Shown piece by piece: positions 1 to 11,019 of a stretch of DNA of 64,000 nucleotides; position 1 is the stretch's first letter; every line of letters begins with the position of its first letter. The notes beneath the pieces are model-generated. The model did no database searches. It was not told where the DNA came from and worked only from the letters and a program-made list of their open reading frames with translations. A program made the position numbers and the translations under genes. This DNA comes from Candidatus Phosphoribacter hodrii (lineage in GTDB: Bacteria; Actinomycetota; Actinomycetes; Actinomycetales; Dermatophilaceae). The stretch lies in contig JADJIB010000002.1 of the NCBI GenBank assembly GCA_016707175.1, positions 558,001-622,000 of the forward strand, read 5' to 3'.

Positions 1-2516
<2,516 letters not shown>

Positions 2517-2524
<8 letters not shown>

Positions 2525-3698
2525 GCTGGGCCCCCTTCCAGGGGTGGGTGCGCATGAGCGCGCAGAAGCGGTCGAAGAGGTATGCCGCGTCGTGCGGCCC
2601 CGCTGCGGCCTCCGGGTGGTACTGCACGGAGAAGGCGGGCAGGTCGAGGCACTCCAGGCCCTCGACAACCTCGTCATTGAGGCAGATGTGGCTGACCCGC
2701 ACCCGCCCATAAGGGGTCTGCGAGTCGTGCTTGATCGGGGCGTCGACGGCGAACCCGTGGTTGTGGGCGGTCACCTCGACCTTGCCGGTGGTGCGGTCCA
2801 TCACCGGCTGGTTGATCCCGCGGTGGCCGTACTTCAGCTTGTACGTGCCGAAGCCGAGGGCGCGGCCAAGCAACTGGTTACCGAAGCAGATGCCGAAGAA
2901 CGGGATCCGCCGATCGAGGACCTCGCGCAGCAGGGTGAGATCGGCGGTCGCCGGGTCGCCCGGGCCGTTGGAGAAGAAGACCCCGTCGGGGCCAGGTGAC
3001 CCGTCCGCTCCCCCGACCGCCAGCACGTCGGCGATGGTCGCCGTCGCCGGGAGCACGTGGACCTCGATGCCCTCCTGGGCCATCAGGGCGGGGGTCATGC
3101 CCTTGATCCCCAAGTCGATCGCAGCCACCGTGAAACGCCGTTCCCCATGGGCGGCAACGACATACGGCCGCTCGGTCGACACCTCCGAGGCCAACTCGGC
3201 ACCGGCCATCCCCGGCGCGGCCAAGACCTTGGCCAGCAGGTCGGCCTGGGTCGGCGCCGCCGCCGCGCCGCTGAAGATGCCGACCCGCATCGCCCCGCGT
3301 TCGCGCAGGTGACGGGTGAGGGCGCGGGTGTCGATGCCGCAGATCCCGACGACCCCCTGCTCGACGAGCTCATCCTCGAGGGACCGGGCCGAGCGCCAGT
3401 TGGACGGGCGCAGGGCAGGGTCGCGCACGGCATACCCGGCGACCCAGATGCGCGAGGACTCGTCGTCCTCGTCGTTCCAGCCGGTGTTGCCCACGTGCGG
3501 TGCCGTCATGACGACGACCTGCCGGTGGTAGGAGGGGTCGGTGAGGGTTTCCTGGTAGCCGGTCATCCCCGTGGAGAAGACCGCCTCCCCGAGGGTCTCC
3601 CCCACGGCGCCGAAGGACTCACCGAGGAACGTGCGACCGTCCTCAAGGACCAGCGCTGCGGGCTCCCGATGCCTGCGCAGCGACGTTGCGGGACTCAC
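2517..3698 (-). CDS. carA: Carbamoyl-phosphate synthase small (glutaminase) subunit
   Basis: The small subunit hydrolyses glutamine and channels ammonia to CarB. The N-terminal CPSase_sm domain begins LVLEDGRTFLGESFGA. The C-terminal class I glutamine amidotransferase domain shows the nucleophile in GICFGNQLLG and the His-Glu pair in VQYHPEAAAGP. I chose the GTG at 3698. It overlaps the pyrC stop as GTGA, has GGAGGAG just upstream inside the end of pyrC, and gives 393 residues, normal for CarA. The open frame runs further upstream, but that extension lies inside pyrC and looks non-coding. The pyrC-carA-carB overlaps show one polycistronic transcript. Confidence 0.97.
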
Positions 3699-5026
3699 GC
3701 GATCTCCTCCGGGTCGAACTGGCCGCGAACGCGACCTCGGTATGCCGTGCACTCGCCGCGCAGGAACGTCGCGACGACCGGGGCGGGCAAGGTGCGCCCG
3801 TGCCAGGGGTTGTTGCGGGACAGCGACTGGCTCGCGGACCGGTCGACGGTCCACGACGCGTCGGGGTCGACGAGCACGAGGTTGGCTGGCTCGCCCACGG
3901 CGATCGGCCGGCCCTGATCGGCCAGCCCGGCGATCCTCGCGGGGGCGAAGGACATCCGGTCGGCCACGTCGGCCCAGCTCAGCAGCCTCGTCCGGACGGC
4001 CACCTCGGCGACGACGGCGAGCGCCGTCTCCAGACCGAGCATCCCGAACGCCGCATCCGGGAACGCGTGCTCCTTGTCGTGCCGGGCGTGCGGGGCATGG
4101 TCGGTGGCAACGGCATCGACGACACCGTCGACGAGCGCCGCCAGGATGGCCGCCCGGTCCTCGTCGGGTCGCAGCGGCGGGTTGACCTTGAAGACTGGGT
4201 CATAGCCGGTGAGCAGGTCGGTGCCCAGTGCCAGGTGATGCGGGGTGACCTCGGCGGTGACGGCGATCCCCTGCGCCTTGGCCCAGCGGATGATCTCGAC
4301 CGACGCCGCCGTCGACACGTGCGCGACGTGGACCCGCGAGCCGGTATGCCGCGCCAGCTGGACATCGCGGGCGACGACGACGTCCTCCGCGATCGCGGGC
4401 CAGGCCGGCAGCCCGAGCCGACCGGAGACCTCGCCCTCATGGCAGCAGGCCGACCCGTCGGCGAGCCGAGGGTCCTGGGCGTGCTGGGAGATGGTGCCTC
4501 CAAACGCCTTGACGTAGTCCAGCGCCCGACGCATGAGACGGGCGTCGTGGACGCACTTGCCGTCGTCGGAGAACACCCGGACCCGGGCGCGGGAGCGGGC
4601 CATCAACCCGAGCTCGGCGAGCTCGGCGCCAGCCAGCCCCTTGGAGACGGCGCCGATCGGCTGCACGTCGACCAGCCCGGCCGCCCGGCCGAGGTCGAAC
4701 ACCCGCTCAGCCGCCTCAGCCGTGTCGGTCACCGGAGAGGTGTTGGCCATCGCAAGGATCGCAGTGAAACCACCCGCGGCCGCAGCGGCCGAGCCGCTCG
4801 CGACGGTCTCGGCGTCCTCGCGACCGGGCTCACGAAGGTGGGCATGGAGGTCGACCAGGCCGGGCAGCAGGACGAGCCCGGCTGCGTCGACAACGGTGAG
4901 CCGCCGCCCGTCAAGCTCGGCTGCAGCGCGGATAGACCCGATCTCGGCGATGACACCCTCGCGGACGAGGACGTCAGCCCCGTTGTCTCCCAACAGGTTT
5001 GCGCCCTTGAGCAGGAGGTCGGTCAT
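3695..5026 (-). CDS. pyrC: Dihydroorotase
   Basis: This enzyme cyclises carbamoyl aspartate to dihydroorotate, step 3 of pyrimidine synthesis. It is an amidohydrolase-fold protein of 443 residues, the usual length of the type I/AllB-like class. The metal-binding HxH is in DLHAHLREPG (near residue 60). Later metal or substrate motifs are EVTPHHLAL and the catalytic-Asp motif ATDHAPHA. The ATG at 5026 overlaps the pyrB stop (ATGA), and the stop overlaps the carA start (GTGA). Its place between pyrB and carA matches the Streptomyces and mycobacterial pyr operons. Expression should follow the PyrR-controlled leader upstream of pyrR. Confidence 0.97.
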   Translation of the reverse strand: MTDLLLKGANLLGDNGADVLVREGVIAEIGSIRAAAELDGRRLTVVDAAGLVLLPGLVDLHAHLREPGREDAETVASGSAAAAAGGFTAILAMANTSPVTDTAEAAERVFDLGRAAGLVDVQPIGAVSKGLAGAELAELGLMARSRARVRVFSDDGKCVHDARLMRRALDYVKAFGGTISQHAQDPRLADGSACCHEGEVSGRLGLPAWPAIAEDVVVARDVQLARHTGSRVHVAHVSTAASVEIIRWAKAQGIAVTAEVTPHHLALGTDLLTGYDPVFKVNPPLRPDEDRAAILAALVDGVVDAVATDHAPHARHDKEHAFPDAAFGMLGLETALAVVAEVAVRTRLLSWADVADRMSFAPARIAGLADQGRPIAVGEPANLVLVDPDASWTVDRSASQSLSRNNPWHGRTLPAPVVATFLRGECTAYRGRVRGQFDPEEIA

Positions 5027-5991
5027 GCGGCAGCCTCCGTCTCGCCGGCCAGCAGGTGATAGAGGACCGCCATCCGCACGGCCACTCCGGCAGACACCTG
5101 GTCGAGGATCGCCGAGCTCGTCGCATCGGCGGCTTCGGCCGAGATCTCCAGGCCCCGGTTCATCGGCCCGGGGTGCAGGATCGGCAGGTCGGGGGTAGCG
5201 GCATACAGTCGGGCCAAGCGCTCCCTCGTCAGGCCGTAGCCCGCGGTGTATTCGCGTTCGGTCGGGAAGAACCCGCCGCTCATCCGCTCGCGCTGGACCC
5301 GCAGCATCATCACCGCGTCGGGGCGGTCGGCGGGCGACGCGGCATACAGGGTCTGGTCGAGGTCCCAGCTCGTCGCGAAACCGTCGCGGGCCGCCCAGTC
5401 GCCGATCCCGCTGGGCATCAGCGTCGGCGGGGCGACGACGGTGACGCGCGCGCCGAGCCGGCCAAGGGTGATGACGTTGGAGCGGAACACCCGCGAGTGG
5501 GCCAGGTCGCCGACGATGACGATGTGCCGACCCTCGAGCGACCCGAGCCGCTGACGCAACGTGTAGGCATCCAGGAGCGCCTGGGTGGGGTGCTCGTGGG
5601 TGCCGTCACCGGCGTTGATGACCGACGCGTCGACCCACTGGGCGACCTGGTGACAGGCCCCTGAGGCACTGTGCCGGATGACGAGGGCGTCGACCGACAT
5701 CGCGCAGATCGTCATGACCGTGTCGCGCAGCGACTCGCCCTTGGACGTCGAGGAGCCCTTGCCGGTGATGTTGATGGTGTCGGCCGACATCCACTTGCCG
5801 GCGATCTCGAACGACGACCGGGTGCGGGTGGAGTCCTCGAAGAACAGGTTGATGACCGTGCGCCCGCGCAGGGTGGGGAGCTTCTTGACCTCCCGGCGTT
5901 GCACGTCGTGCATCGAGGCGGCGGTGTCGAGGATCGAGTCGACCTCGTCGCGGGACAGGTCGGCGGAGGACAACAGGTGCTTGCGGGTCAT
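5023..5991 (-). CDS. pyrB: Aspartate carbamoyltransferase catalytic subunit
   Basis: This enzyme joins carbamoyl phosphate and aspartate, the committed step of pyrimidine synthesis. Its 322 residues show the carbamoyl-phosphate loop FFEDSTRTRSSFE near residue 50, the HPTQALLD motif, and the C-terminal LHPGPMNRGLEI, all diagnostic of ATCase. No pyrI regulatory subunit gene is adjacent, as is usual in actinobacteria, so feedback is likely through PyrR at the RNA level. The ATG at 5991 overlaps the pyrR stop (ATGA), and its own stop overlaps pyrC (ATGA), giving tight coupling across the operon. Confidence 0.97.
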   Translation of the reverse strand: MTRKHLLSSADLSRDEVDSILDTAASMHDVQRREVKKLPTLRGRTVINLFFEDSTRTRSSFEIAGKWMSADTINITGKGSSTSKGESLRDTVMTICAMSVDALVIRHSASGACHQVAQWVDASVINAGDGTHEHPTQALLDAYTLRQRLGSLEGRHIVIVGDLAHSRVFRSNVITLGRLGARVTVVAPPTLMPSGIGDWAARDGFATSWDLDQTLYAASPADRPDAVMMLRVQRERMSGGFFPTEREYTAGYGLTRERLARLYAATPDLPILHPGPMNRGLEISAEAADATSSAILDQVSAGVAVRMAVLYHLLAGETEAAA

Positions 5992-6566
5992 CGGTCGCCT
6001 CCGCTGATGCGCACTTCGTCGTCGCCGCCGTCGTTCTCGGCCAGCACGACGTGGACGCGTTCGGAACTGCTGGTGGGGAGGTTCTTGCCGACGTGGTCGG
6101 CGCGGATGGGCAGCTCGCGGTGCCCACGGTCGACGAGGACGGCCAAGCGCACTGCGCGTGGGCGGCCGAGCTCGGTCAGCGCCTCGAGGGCGGCCCGGAT
6201 CGTCCGCCCGGAGTAGAGCACGTCGTCGACGAGAACGACGATCTTCCCGTCGACCCCTGACGGCGGGATCTTCGTCGGGGTTACGGTGCGGGTGGGCTGG
6301 CGGCGCAGATCGTCGCGGTGCATGGTCACATCGAGCGAGCCGACGGGGACCGCGACTCCCTCGACCTCGGCGATGACGCTCGCGAGGCGGTGCGCCAGCG
6401 GCACGCCACGGGACGGGATGCCCAGCAGCACGAGGTCGGCCGGACCCTTGTTGCGTTCGAGGATCTCGTGGGCCACTCGGCGCAAGGCCCGGGAAACGTC
6501 ACCGGAGCTCATGACGACACGTGCGCCTGGGGGTGTCGGCGAGGGGGTCTGATCGGACGCCACCAC
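5988..6566 (-). CDS. pyrR: Bifunctional pyr operon RNA-binding regulator / uracil phosphoribosyltransferase
   Basis: PyrR binds pyr mRNA in the presence of UMP/UTP and lowers expression of the operon. It also has uracil phosphoribosyltransferase activity. Its 192 residues carry the PRPP loop VLVDDVLYSGRTIR and the DVTMHRDDL segment of the family. The N-terminus is about 15 residues longer than Bacillus PyrR. Start: GTG at 6566 with AAGGAGG 5 nt upstream; a second GTG at 6563 is also possible. It is the first gene of pyrR-pyrB-pyrC-carA-carB. A textbook PyrR-binding loop lies in its leader (6583-6594), so the gene should repress its own translation and that of the operon. Confidence 0.97.
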   Translation of the reverse strand: MVASDQTPSPTPPGARVVMSSGDVSRALRRVAHEILERNKGPADLVLLGIPSRGVPLAHRLASVIAEVEGVAVPVGSLDVTMHRDDLRRQPTRTVTPTKIPPSGVDGKIVVLVDDVLYSGRTIRAALEALTELGRPRAVRLAVLVDRGHRELPIRADHVGKNLPTSSSERVHVVLAENDGGDDEVRISGGDR

Positions 6567-6570
6567 GCGG

Positions 6571-6607
6571 ACCTCCTTCCCCGCCTCACAGGACGGTGGT
6601 TAAAGGA
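6571..6607 (-). promoter_or_regulatory. PyrR-binding hairpin overlapping the pyrR ribosome site
   Basis: On the minus strand 6594-6583 reads GTCCTGTGAGGC, a full match to the PyrR loop consensus (A/G)UCCNGNGAGG(C/U) known from Bacillus and mycobacteria. Flanking bases pair: CCG with CGG around the loop, and CCTT (near 6604) with AAGG (near 6577). The lower stem therefore takes in part of the AAGGAGG Shine-Dalgarno sequence. There is no antiterminator/terminator pair before the start codon. This suggests translational repression as described for mycobacterial pyr operons, not Bacillus-type attenuation. Sequence match is direct; mechanism is inferred. Confidence 0.78.
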
Positions 6608-6624
6608 TGTCTGGTTCGCGGGTA

Positions 6625-6630
6625 ACCCTA
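6625..6630 (-). promoter_or_regulatory. Candidate -10 element of the pyr operon promoter
   Basis: TAGGGT on the minus strand fits the actinobacterial TANNNT -10 element. It would start a leader of roughly 50 nt that contains the whole PyrR hairpin. No convincing -35 box is visible. Low confidence. Confidence 0.35.
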
Positions 6631-6754
6631 CTCTCGGCGTCGGGTCGCCTCGCGCCGGGTCCGTATGCCGGTCGCCTCCGCCGCTTCCAGCCGGGCCCCG
6701 GGAGGTGCCCTCACAACTCGTGCGAAGCGGGGGGTCGCGCGTCACACTTGACGC

Positions 6755-7774
6755 ATGAGTTCCGATACTCCCGCCAGCGAATACCGCATCCGGGCCACGG
6801 CCGAGGACGTGCGCCGGATGATGTCCCGCCTGCTCCTCACCGAGGGCAGCGACACGAGAAGGAAGATGTCAGCGTTCTGGGTGCTCTTGGTCTTGGCCAC
6901 CGTCATCGCCACGTCGGGTGTCGTGGCCGATTCCACGGCGACCGTGATCGGCGCGATGATCGTCGCTCCCCTGATGACGCCCATCCTCGGCACCGCCTTG
7001 TCGGTCGTGCTCGCCAACCGGCGTCTTGTTGCGGTCAACTTCGGGCTGGTGATCGTGGGGGCCTTGTGCGTCATCGCCATCGCCTATCTCATCGGGATGA
7101 CGTCGCAGATGCACCTCGTCGCTGACAGCAACTCGCAGATCGCCGGGCGGGTCAGCCCGCGGCTCATTGACCTCGTCGGAGCGCTGGCGACCGGCGCCGT
7201 GGGGGCGTTCGCGACGGTGCGCTCCGACGTGTCCGACACGTTGCCCGGCGTGGCGATCGCCATCTCACTCGTGCCCCCGTTGGCCGTTGTGGGCCTCACC
7301 CTCGAGTCGGGCGAGCCGTCCCAGGCGCTTGGTGCGCTGCTGCTCTTCGGCACCAACGTCAGCGCGATCATCGCCACCGGCACCGTGGTGTTCCTCAGCT
7401 ACCGCGTGCGTCAGGCGGCGATCGATGCGGGTCTGCCCATCGGGCGGCTGCACCGAGGCGCGCTCGTCACCGCCTTCGCGTCGGTCGTCATCCTCGCCAT
7501 CCCCCTGTCCCTCGGCAGCTCGGTTGTGCTCCAGCAGGAGGTGCTCGTCTCCAAGGCGACCCCGGTCGCCCGGGCCTGGGCCAAGGCTCACGGCGGCCAG
7601 ATCAGTGATGTCACCTACCGCGACAACTCCCTGCGGATCCTCGCCATCGGCCTGCTCACGCTCGATCAGGTCACCGGCCTGCGTCCGGACCTCGACGCCG
7701 CCGGGCTGGGCGATGTCGACGTGCTGGTGACCCTCGTCGCCGGCGGAACGAAGGAACTGCCCGGCAAGCCGTAG
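6755..7774 (+). CDS. DUF389 family integral membrane protein
   Basis: A 339-residue hydrophobic protein. After about 40 soluble residues there are six or more membrane segments: FWVLLVLATVIATSGVVAD, a glycine-rich GAMIVAPLMTPILGTAL, FGLVIVGALCVIAIAYLIG, and more. The GAMIVAPLMTPILG stretch and the later GVAIAISLVPPLAVVGL are hallmarks of DUF389. The soluble C-terminal 80 residues resemble the family's accessory domain. Function is unknown; the family has been suggested to act in membrane stress or transport. It is divergent from pyrR with 188 bp between the start codons, and no strong Shine-Dalgarno is visible. It is not part of the conserved pyr-nusB neighbourhood and appears to be a lineage-specific addition. 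Confidence 0.85.
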   Translation: MSSDTPASEYRIRATAEDVRRMMSRLLLTEGSDTRRKMSAFWVLLVLATVIATSGVVADSTATVIGAMIVAPLMTPILGTALSVVLANRRLVAVNFGLVIVGALCVIAIAYLIGMTSQMHLVADSNSQIAGRVSPRLIDLVGALATGAVGAFATVRSDVSDTLPGVAIAISLVPPLAVVGLTLESGEPSQALGALLLFGTNVSAIIATGTVVFLSYRVRQAAIDAGLPIGRLHRGALVTAFASVVILAIPLSLGSSVVLQQEVLVSKATPVARAWAKAHGGQISDVTYRDNSLRILAIGLLTLDQVTGLRPDLDAAGLGDVDVLVTLVAGGTKELPGKP

Positions 7775-7875
7775 CGGGGTAGGTCAGGTCGTGTTGCGAT
7801 ATGGCGTTGCGCGCTCACCAGGGACAGGCCGGGGACGAACCAACTAGGGTCGCACTCGGAAGGAGGCGGCAACGG

Positions 7876-9219
7876 ATGCAGGCTCGCCAGGTGCGTCCCC
7901 TGGACGCGGCATACCTCGCGCTCGACGGACCCCGCACGGTCGGCCACGTCTGCCTCGTCCTGCCCCTCGATGGGCCGATCACGCTGACCCAGTTGCGCGA
8001 GCAGGTCGGCGAGCGGGTCGGGCGGCTGCCGGAGCTCCGCCAGCGCCTGCACCAGGGGCCCAACGCCCTCGACCGGCCCTGGTGGGTCGACGACCCGACC
8101 TTCGACATCGAGGCCCACGTCGAGGAGTTCCACGTCGGGCGGCGCGAGCTCAGCGAGTTGGTGTCCGAGTTGGCGATGGAGGCGCTGCCGCGCACCCAGC
8201 CGCTCTGGCAGGTGCACCTCCTGCGCGAAGGCCGCCGCTGCTACGTCATGACGAAGGTCCACCACAGCATCGCCGACGGGTCTCGCTACCGCGACATCCT
8301 CCACGCGCTGTTCGGGACCGCGCAGGACGACGTCCCCCCGTGGTCACCCCAGCGCATCCCCAGCGCCTTCGACCTGGCCACCCGCGGGCTCGTCGGGGCC
8401 TCGCGCTGGGCCTGGACCTCGGTGTATGCCGCCGCCCGCGCCATTGCCGACAACCCCCAGTCGCTGGGCGGCGTCCTCAACTCGGTCGGCGTCCACGGCG
8501 CGCCGCCGACCCCGTTCAACCGTTCCGTGGGACCCAACCGGGTCTGGGCGTTCCGCACGTGGGGGCTGGCGGCGAGCAAGCCCACGCGGGCGCACTTCGG
8601 GGTCACGGTCAACGACGTCATGCATGCCGTGGTGGCTGCCGGCCTGCGGCAGTGGCTCATCGAGCAGAACGCGCTGCCGACCAGCCCTCTCGTGGCGCTC
8701 GTGCCGATGTCGGTGCGACATCTGACGACCGACCCCTCGGGGGCCAACCGGCTCTCGCTTGGCCTGTGCCGGATCCCGACCGACATCGAGGACCCGGTCG
8801 AGCGGATCTTCTCGGCCCGCGAGGACATGGCCGAAGCCAAGGAGCGACCAGTCCTCGGCGAAGGAGCCCTTGAAGTCCTCACCCGGTTGTTGGGCCCGAC
8901 CTTGGAGCCGGCGAGTTGGGTCGCGTCGACCGTGCGGCTGCTCGACACCGTCCGGCTGCCGTTCAACACGATCATCTCGAACGTCCCCATGGGGCAGGAC
9001 CTGTTCGTCATCGCCGGTCGCCGGGTGACGGCCGTCTACCCGTTCGCGCCGTTGGGCGACGGCATGGGGGTGAGCATCACCATCCAGGGCTATCAGGGTC
9101 GGCTGGACGTCGGGATCAGCGCCTGCGCCGATCTCCTGCCCGATGTCGAGCACCTCATGGACCTGATGACGGCCGAATACGCCCATGTCTGCACGCTGGC
9201 GTCCCTCACCGGCGGCTGA
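7876..9219 (+). CDS. WS/DGAT family O-acyltransferase (wax ester synthase / diacylglycerol acyltransferase)
   Basis: Predicted to transfer an acyl group from acyl-CoA to diacylglycerol or fatty alcohol, making triacylglycerol or wax ester at the membrane. Its 447 residues are normal for the family. The catalytic HHxxxDG motif is present as KVHHSIADGSRY near residue 138. The C-terminal WS_DGAT_C domain contains NTIISNVPMGQDLF. The start at ATG 7876 has GGAGG 9 nt upstream and begins MQARQVRPLDAAYL, like other members; an in-frame upstream ATG at 7801 has no ribosome site and is rejected. It follows DUF389 by 101 bp and may share its transcript. Substrate preference cannot be read from the sequence. 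Confidence 0.93.
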   Translation: MQARQVRPLDAAYLALDGPRTVGHVCLVLPLDGPITLTQLREQVGERVGRLPELRQRLHQGPNALDRPWWVDDPTFDIEAHVEEFHVGRRELSELVSELAMEALPRTQPLWQVHLLREGRRCYVMTKVHHSIADGSRYRDILHALFGTAQDDVPPWSPQRIPSAFDLATRGLVGASRWAWTSVYAAARAIADNPQSLGGVLNSVGVHGAPPTPFNRSVGPNRVWAFRTWGLAASKPTRAHFGVTVNDVMHAVVAAGLRQWLIEQNALPTSPLVALVPMSVRHLTTDPSGANRLSLGLCRIPTDIEDPVERIFSAREDMAEAKERPVLGEGALEVLTRLLGPTLEPASWVASTVRLLDTVRLPFNTIISNVPMGQDLFVIAGRRVTAVYPFAPLGDGMGVSITIQGYQGRLDVGISACADLLPDVEHLMDLMTAEYAHVCTLASLTGG

Positions 9220-9238
9220 GCTCCGGCCGCTGCCGTCC

Positions 9239-9736
9239 CTACCCGGCCGGCGGTGGTGACGGAGGCGGAGGTGGCGGAGCAGCACCCCAGTTCGGCGGGG
9301 GCGGCGGAGGCGGCGCGGCGCCCCAGCTGGGCGCTGGTGGCGGAGGCGGCGGGGCGGCACCCCAGCCTGGTGGTGGCGGAGGCTGCGCAGCGCCACCGGG
9401 AGAAGGAGGAGGCGGCGCGGCGGCATACCCCTGCGGAGCTTGGGCAGCCGCGCCGGGCGGAGGGGGCGGCGGCGGCGCGGCAGTCTGCAGCGCGAACGAG
9501 GGCAGGGCGCCCTGGGCCTCGAAGCCGTGCAACGCGGTCATGATCCGGTCTCGCTCCCCCGCGTCGGACGGCCGTCCCGTGGCGTCGAGGTAGGCCAGCA
9601 CCCCGAGGTCGCGGAAGAACTTGTCCGCCTGTTTCCCACCCACCGACGGGCCGGCCAGACCCTGGCTTGCCAGAGCCTGGTCGGCCTTCGCACTCAACTC
9701 CGTCGCCGCAGCCTTGGCCTTGTCCAGGAACCCCAT
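9239..9736 (-). CDS. Small protein with helical N-terminus and Pro-rich tandem-repeat tail
   Basis: Function not recognised. The 165-residue product begins MGFLDKAKAAATELSAKADQ, an amphipathic helix. A roughly 60-residue domain follows (KFFRDLGVLAYLDATGRPSD... MTALHGFEAQGALP) that resembles small actinobacterial proteins of unknown role. The last 65 residues are low complexity: four to five copies of WGAAPPPPPP-like units, encoded by a GGCGGAGGNGGC-type DNA repeat at 9245-9480. Start: ATG at 9736 with a weak GAGAGGAC upstream; the longer frame upstream lacks coding character. It is convergent with the acyltransferase (19 bp apart) and divergent from the AIM24 gene. The repeat copy number may vary between strains. 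Confidence 0.75.
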   Translation of the reverse strand: MGFLDKAKAAATELSAKADQALASQGLAGPSVGGKQADKFFRDLGVLAYLDATGRPSDAGERDRIMTALHGFEAQGALPSFALQTAAPPPPPPPGAAAQAPQGYAAAPPPPSPGGAAQPPPPPGWGAAPPPPPPAPSWGAAPPPPPPPNWGAAPPPPPPSPPPAG

Positions 9737-9888
9737 ACGACACCGTCCTCTCGAAACTGGATCCGATGGGTCCCCATCGTGCTGCACCACGCGGCCCAGC
9801 GCAGCAGAAACGACGACAAGCCGGTCGAACGACAGGTATGGTCTGGCCCGAGACCCCACCCGATCGACACGAAGGACTCGTTGCCTCC

Positions 9889-10569
9889 ATGGCTATTCAC
9901 GGATCGCTGTTCACGCAGTACCAGGAGAACCCGTCAGCCGATCCGTTCGTGCTGCAGAACAAGAAGCTGCTCAAGATCTCGATGCAGTACGGCCCGGTCT
10001 TCGCCAGGCTCGGCTCGATGGTCGCCTATCAGGGGGACGTGCGGTTCGAGAACCCCGGCTCGGGCGGGCTGAACAAGATGTTCAAGTCAGCCATGACCGG
10101 CGAGGGCGTCAAGATGATGCGCTGCACCGGTGCCGGTGAGTTGTTCGTCGCCGACGCAGCGGCCGAGGTCCAGGTCTTCTACCTCGAGAACGACATGGTG
10201 TCGGTCAACGGCAACAACGTGCTGGCCTTCTCGTCCTCGATCGAGTGGGACATCCACCGGATCCAAACCCGAGGCATGATGACCGGCGGTCTCTATAACG
10301 TGTCGCTGCGTGGCACCGGCTACGTCGCCATCACCACCAAGGGCGACCCCGTCGCTCTCGACGTCGCCGGGGCGCCGACCTTCGGCGATGCCCAGGCCGT
10401 CGTCATGTGGACTTCCGGTGTCTCGATGGACATCCGGGTCGACACCGGCGGGCTCAGCTCGATGATCCGCGGCGGCACCGGCGAGACCTTCCAGATGGCC
10501 TTCGGCGGCCACGGGTACGTCCTCATCCAGCCTGACGAGGGTGTCGTCAGCGGGGGTCACCAGGCGTAG
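9889..10569 (+). CDS. AIM24 family protein
   Basis: The 226-residue product is a double beta-helix-like AIM24 (formerly DUF124) protein, related to TerD-neighbour proteins and to yeast mitochondrial AIM24. Typical features are a glycine-rich pattern with GSMVAYQGDVRFE, GEGVKMMRCTGAGELFVAD, VNGNNVLAFSSSIEWDI and a C-terminal GGHGYVLIQP. There is no signal peptide. Start: ATG at 9889 with GAAGGA about 12 nt upstream; in-frame codons further upstream read through the non-coding divergent promoter region and are rejected. It is convergent with nusB. Biochemical role is unknown. Confidence 0.88.
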   Translation: MAIHGSLFTQYQENPSADPFVLQNKKLLKISMQYGPVFARLGSMVAYQGDVRFENPGSGGLNKMFKSAMTGEGVKMMRCTGAGELFVADAAAEVQVFYLENDMVSVNGNNVLAFSSSIEWDIHRIQTRGMMTGGLYNVSLRGTGYVAITTKGDPVALDVAGAPTFGDAQAVVMWTSGVSMDIRVDTGGLSSMIRGGTGETFQMAFGGHGYVLIQPDEGVVSGGHQA

Positions 10570-10600
10570 CACCGCGCAGGGAGACGGACGATGGCTCCGG

Positions 10601-11014
10601 TCAGCCGAGGGTGTGTTTGACCTCGGCGATCCGGGCCAGCAGGCCGTTGACGAAGGCCGGCGATTCGTCGGTCGACAGGCTCTTGACCAACTCGACCGCC
10701 TCGTCGATGGCGACCGCGTCAGGGACCTCGTCGCTGTAAACGATCTCCCAGGTCGCCAGCCGCAAGGCTGCCCGGTCGACGGCCGGCATCCGCTCGACGC
10801 TCCACCCTTGGCTATAGGTCGCGAGCATCTCGTTGATCTCTGACCAACACCGCACGACTCCCTCGACAAGGGTGATCGTGTAGTCCGCCAACGGCGCCGG
10901 AGTCGCCGGACGCGCCAGCCGCTCGATGAGCAGTTGCTGCGCGTTGATCCCGCGCTGGTCGGCCTCGAAAAGGATGTCCAGCGCGCGTTTGCGTGACTTC
11001 GTGCGGGCGCCCAC
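10601..11014 (-). CDS. nusB: Transcription antitermination factor NusB
   Basis: NusB binds boxA RNA with S10/NusE to stop premature termination in rRNA operons. The 137-residue all-helical protein shows RKRALDILFEADQRG at the start, the LVEGVV helix, and AIDEAVELVKSLSTDESPAF near the end, all classic NusB. The start is GTG at 11014, five bases after the efp stop. There is no good Shine-Dalgarno, so translation is probably coupled to efp. The efp-nusB order is conserved in actinobacteria. Normally pyrR follows soon after; here four accessory genes intervene. Confidence 0.96.
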   Translation of the reverse strand: MGARTKSRKRALDILFEADQRGINAQQLLIERLARPATPAPLADYTITLVEGVVRCWSEINEMLATYSQGWSVERMPAVDRAALRLATWEIVYSDEVPDAVAIDEAVELVKSLSTDESPAFVNGLLARIAEVKHTLG

Positions 11015-11019
11015 CAGCG

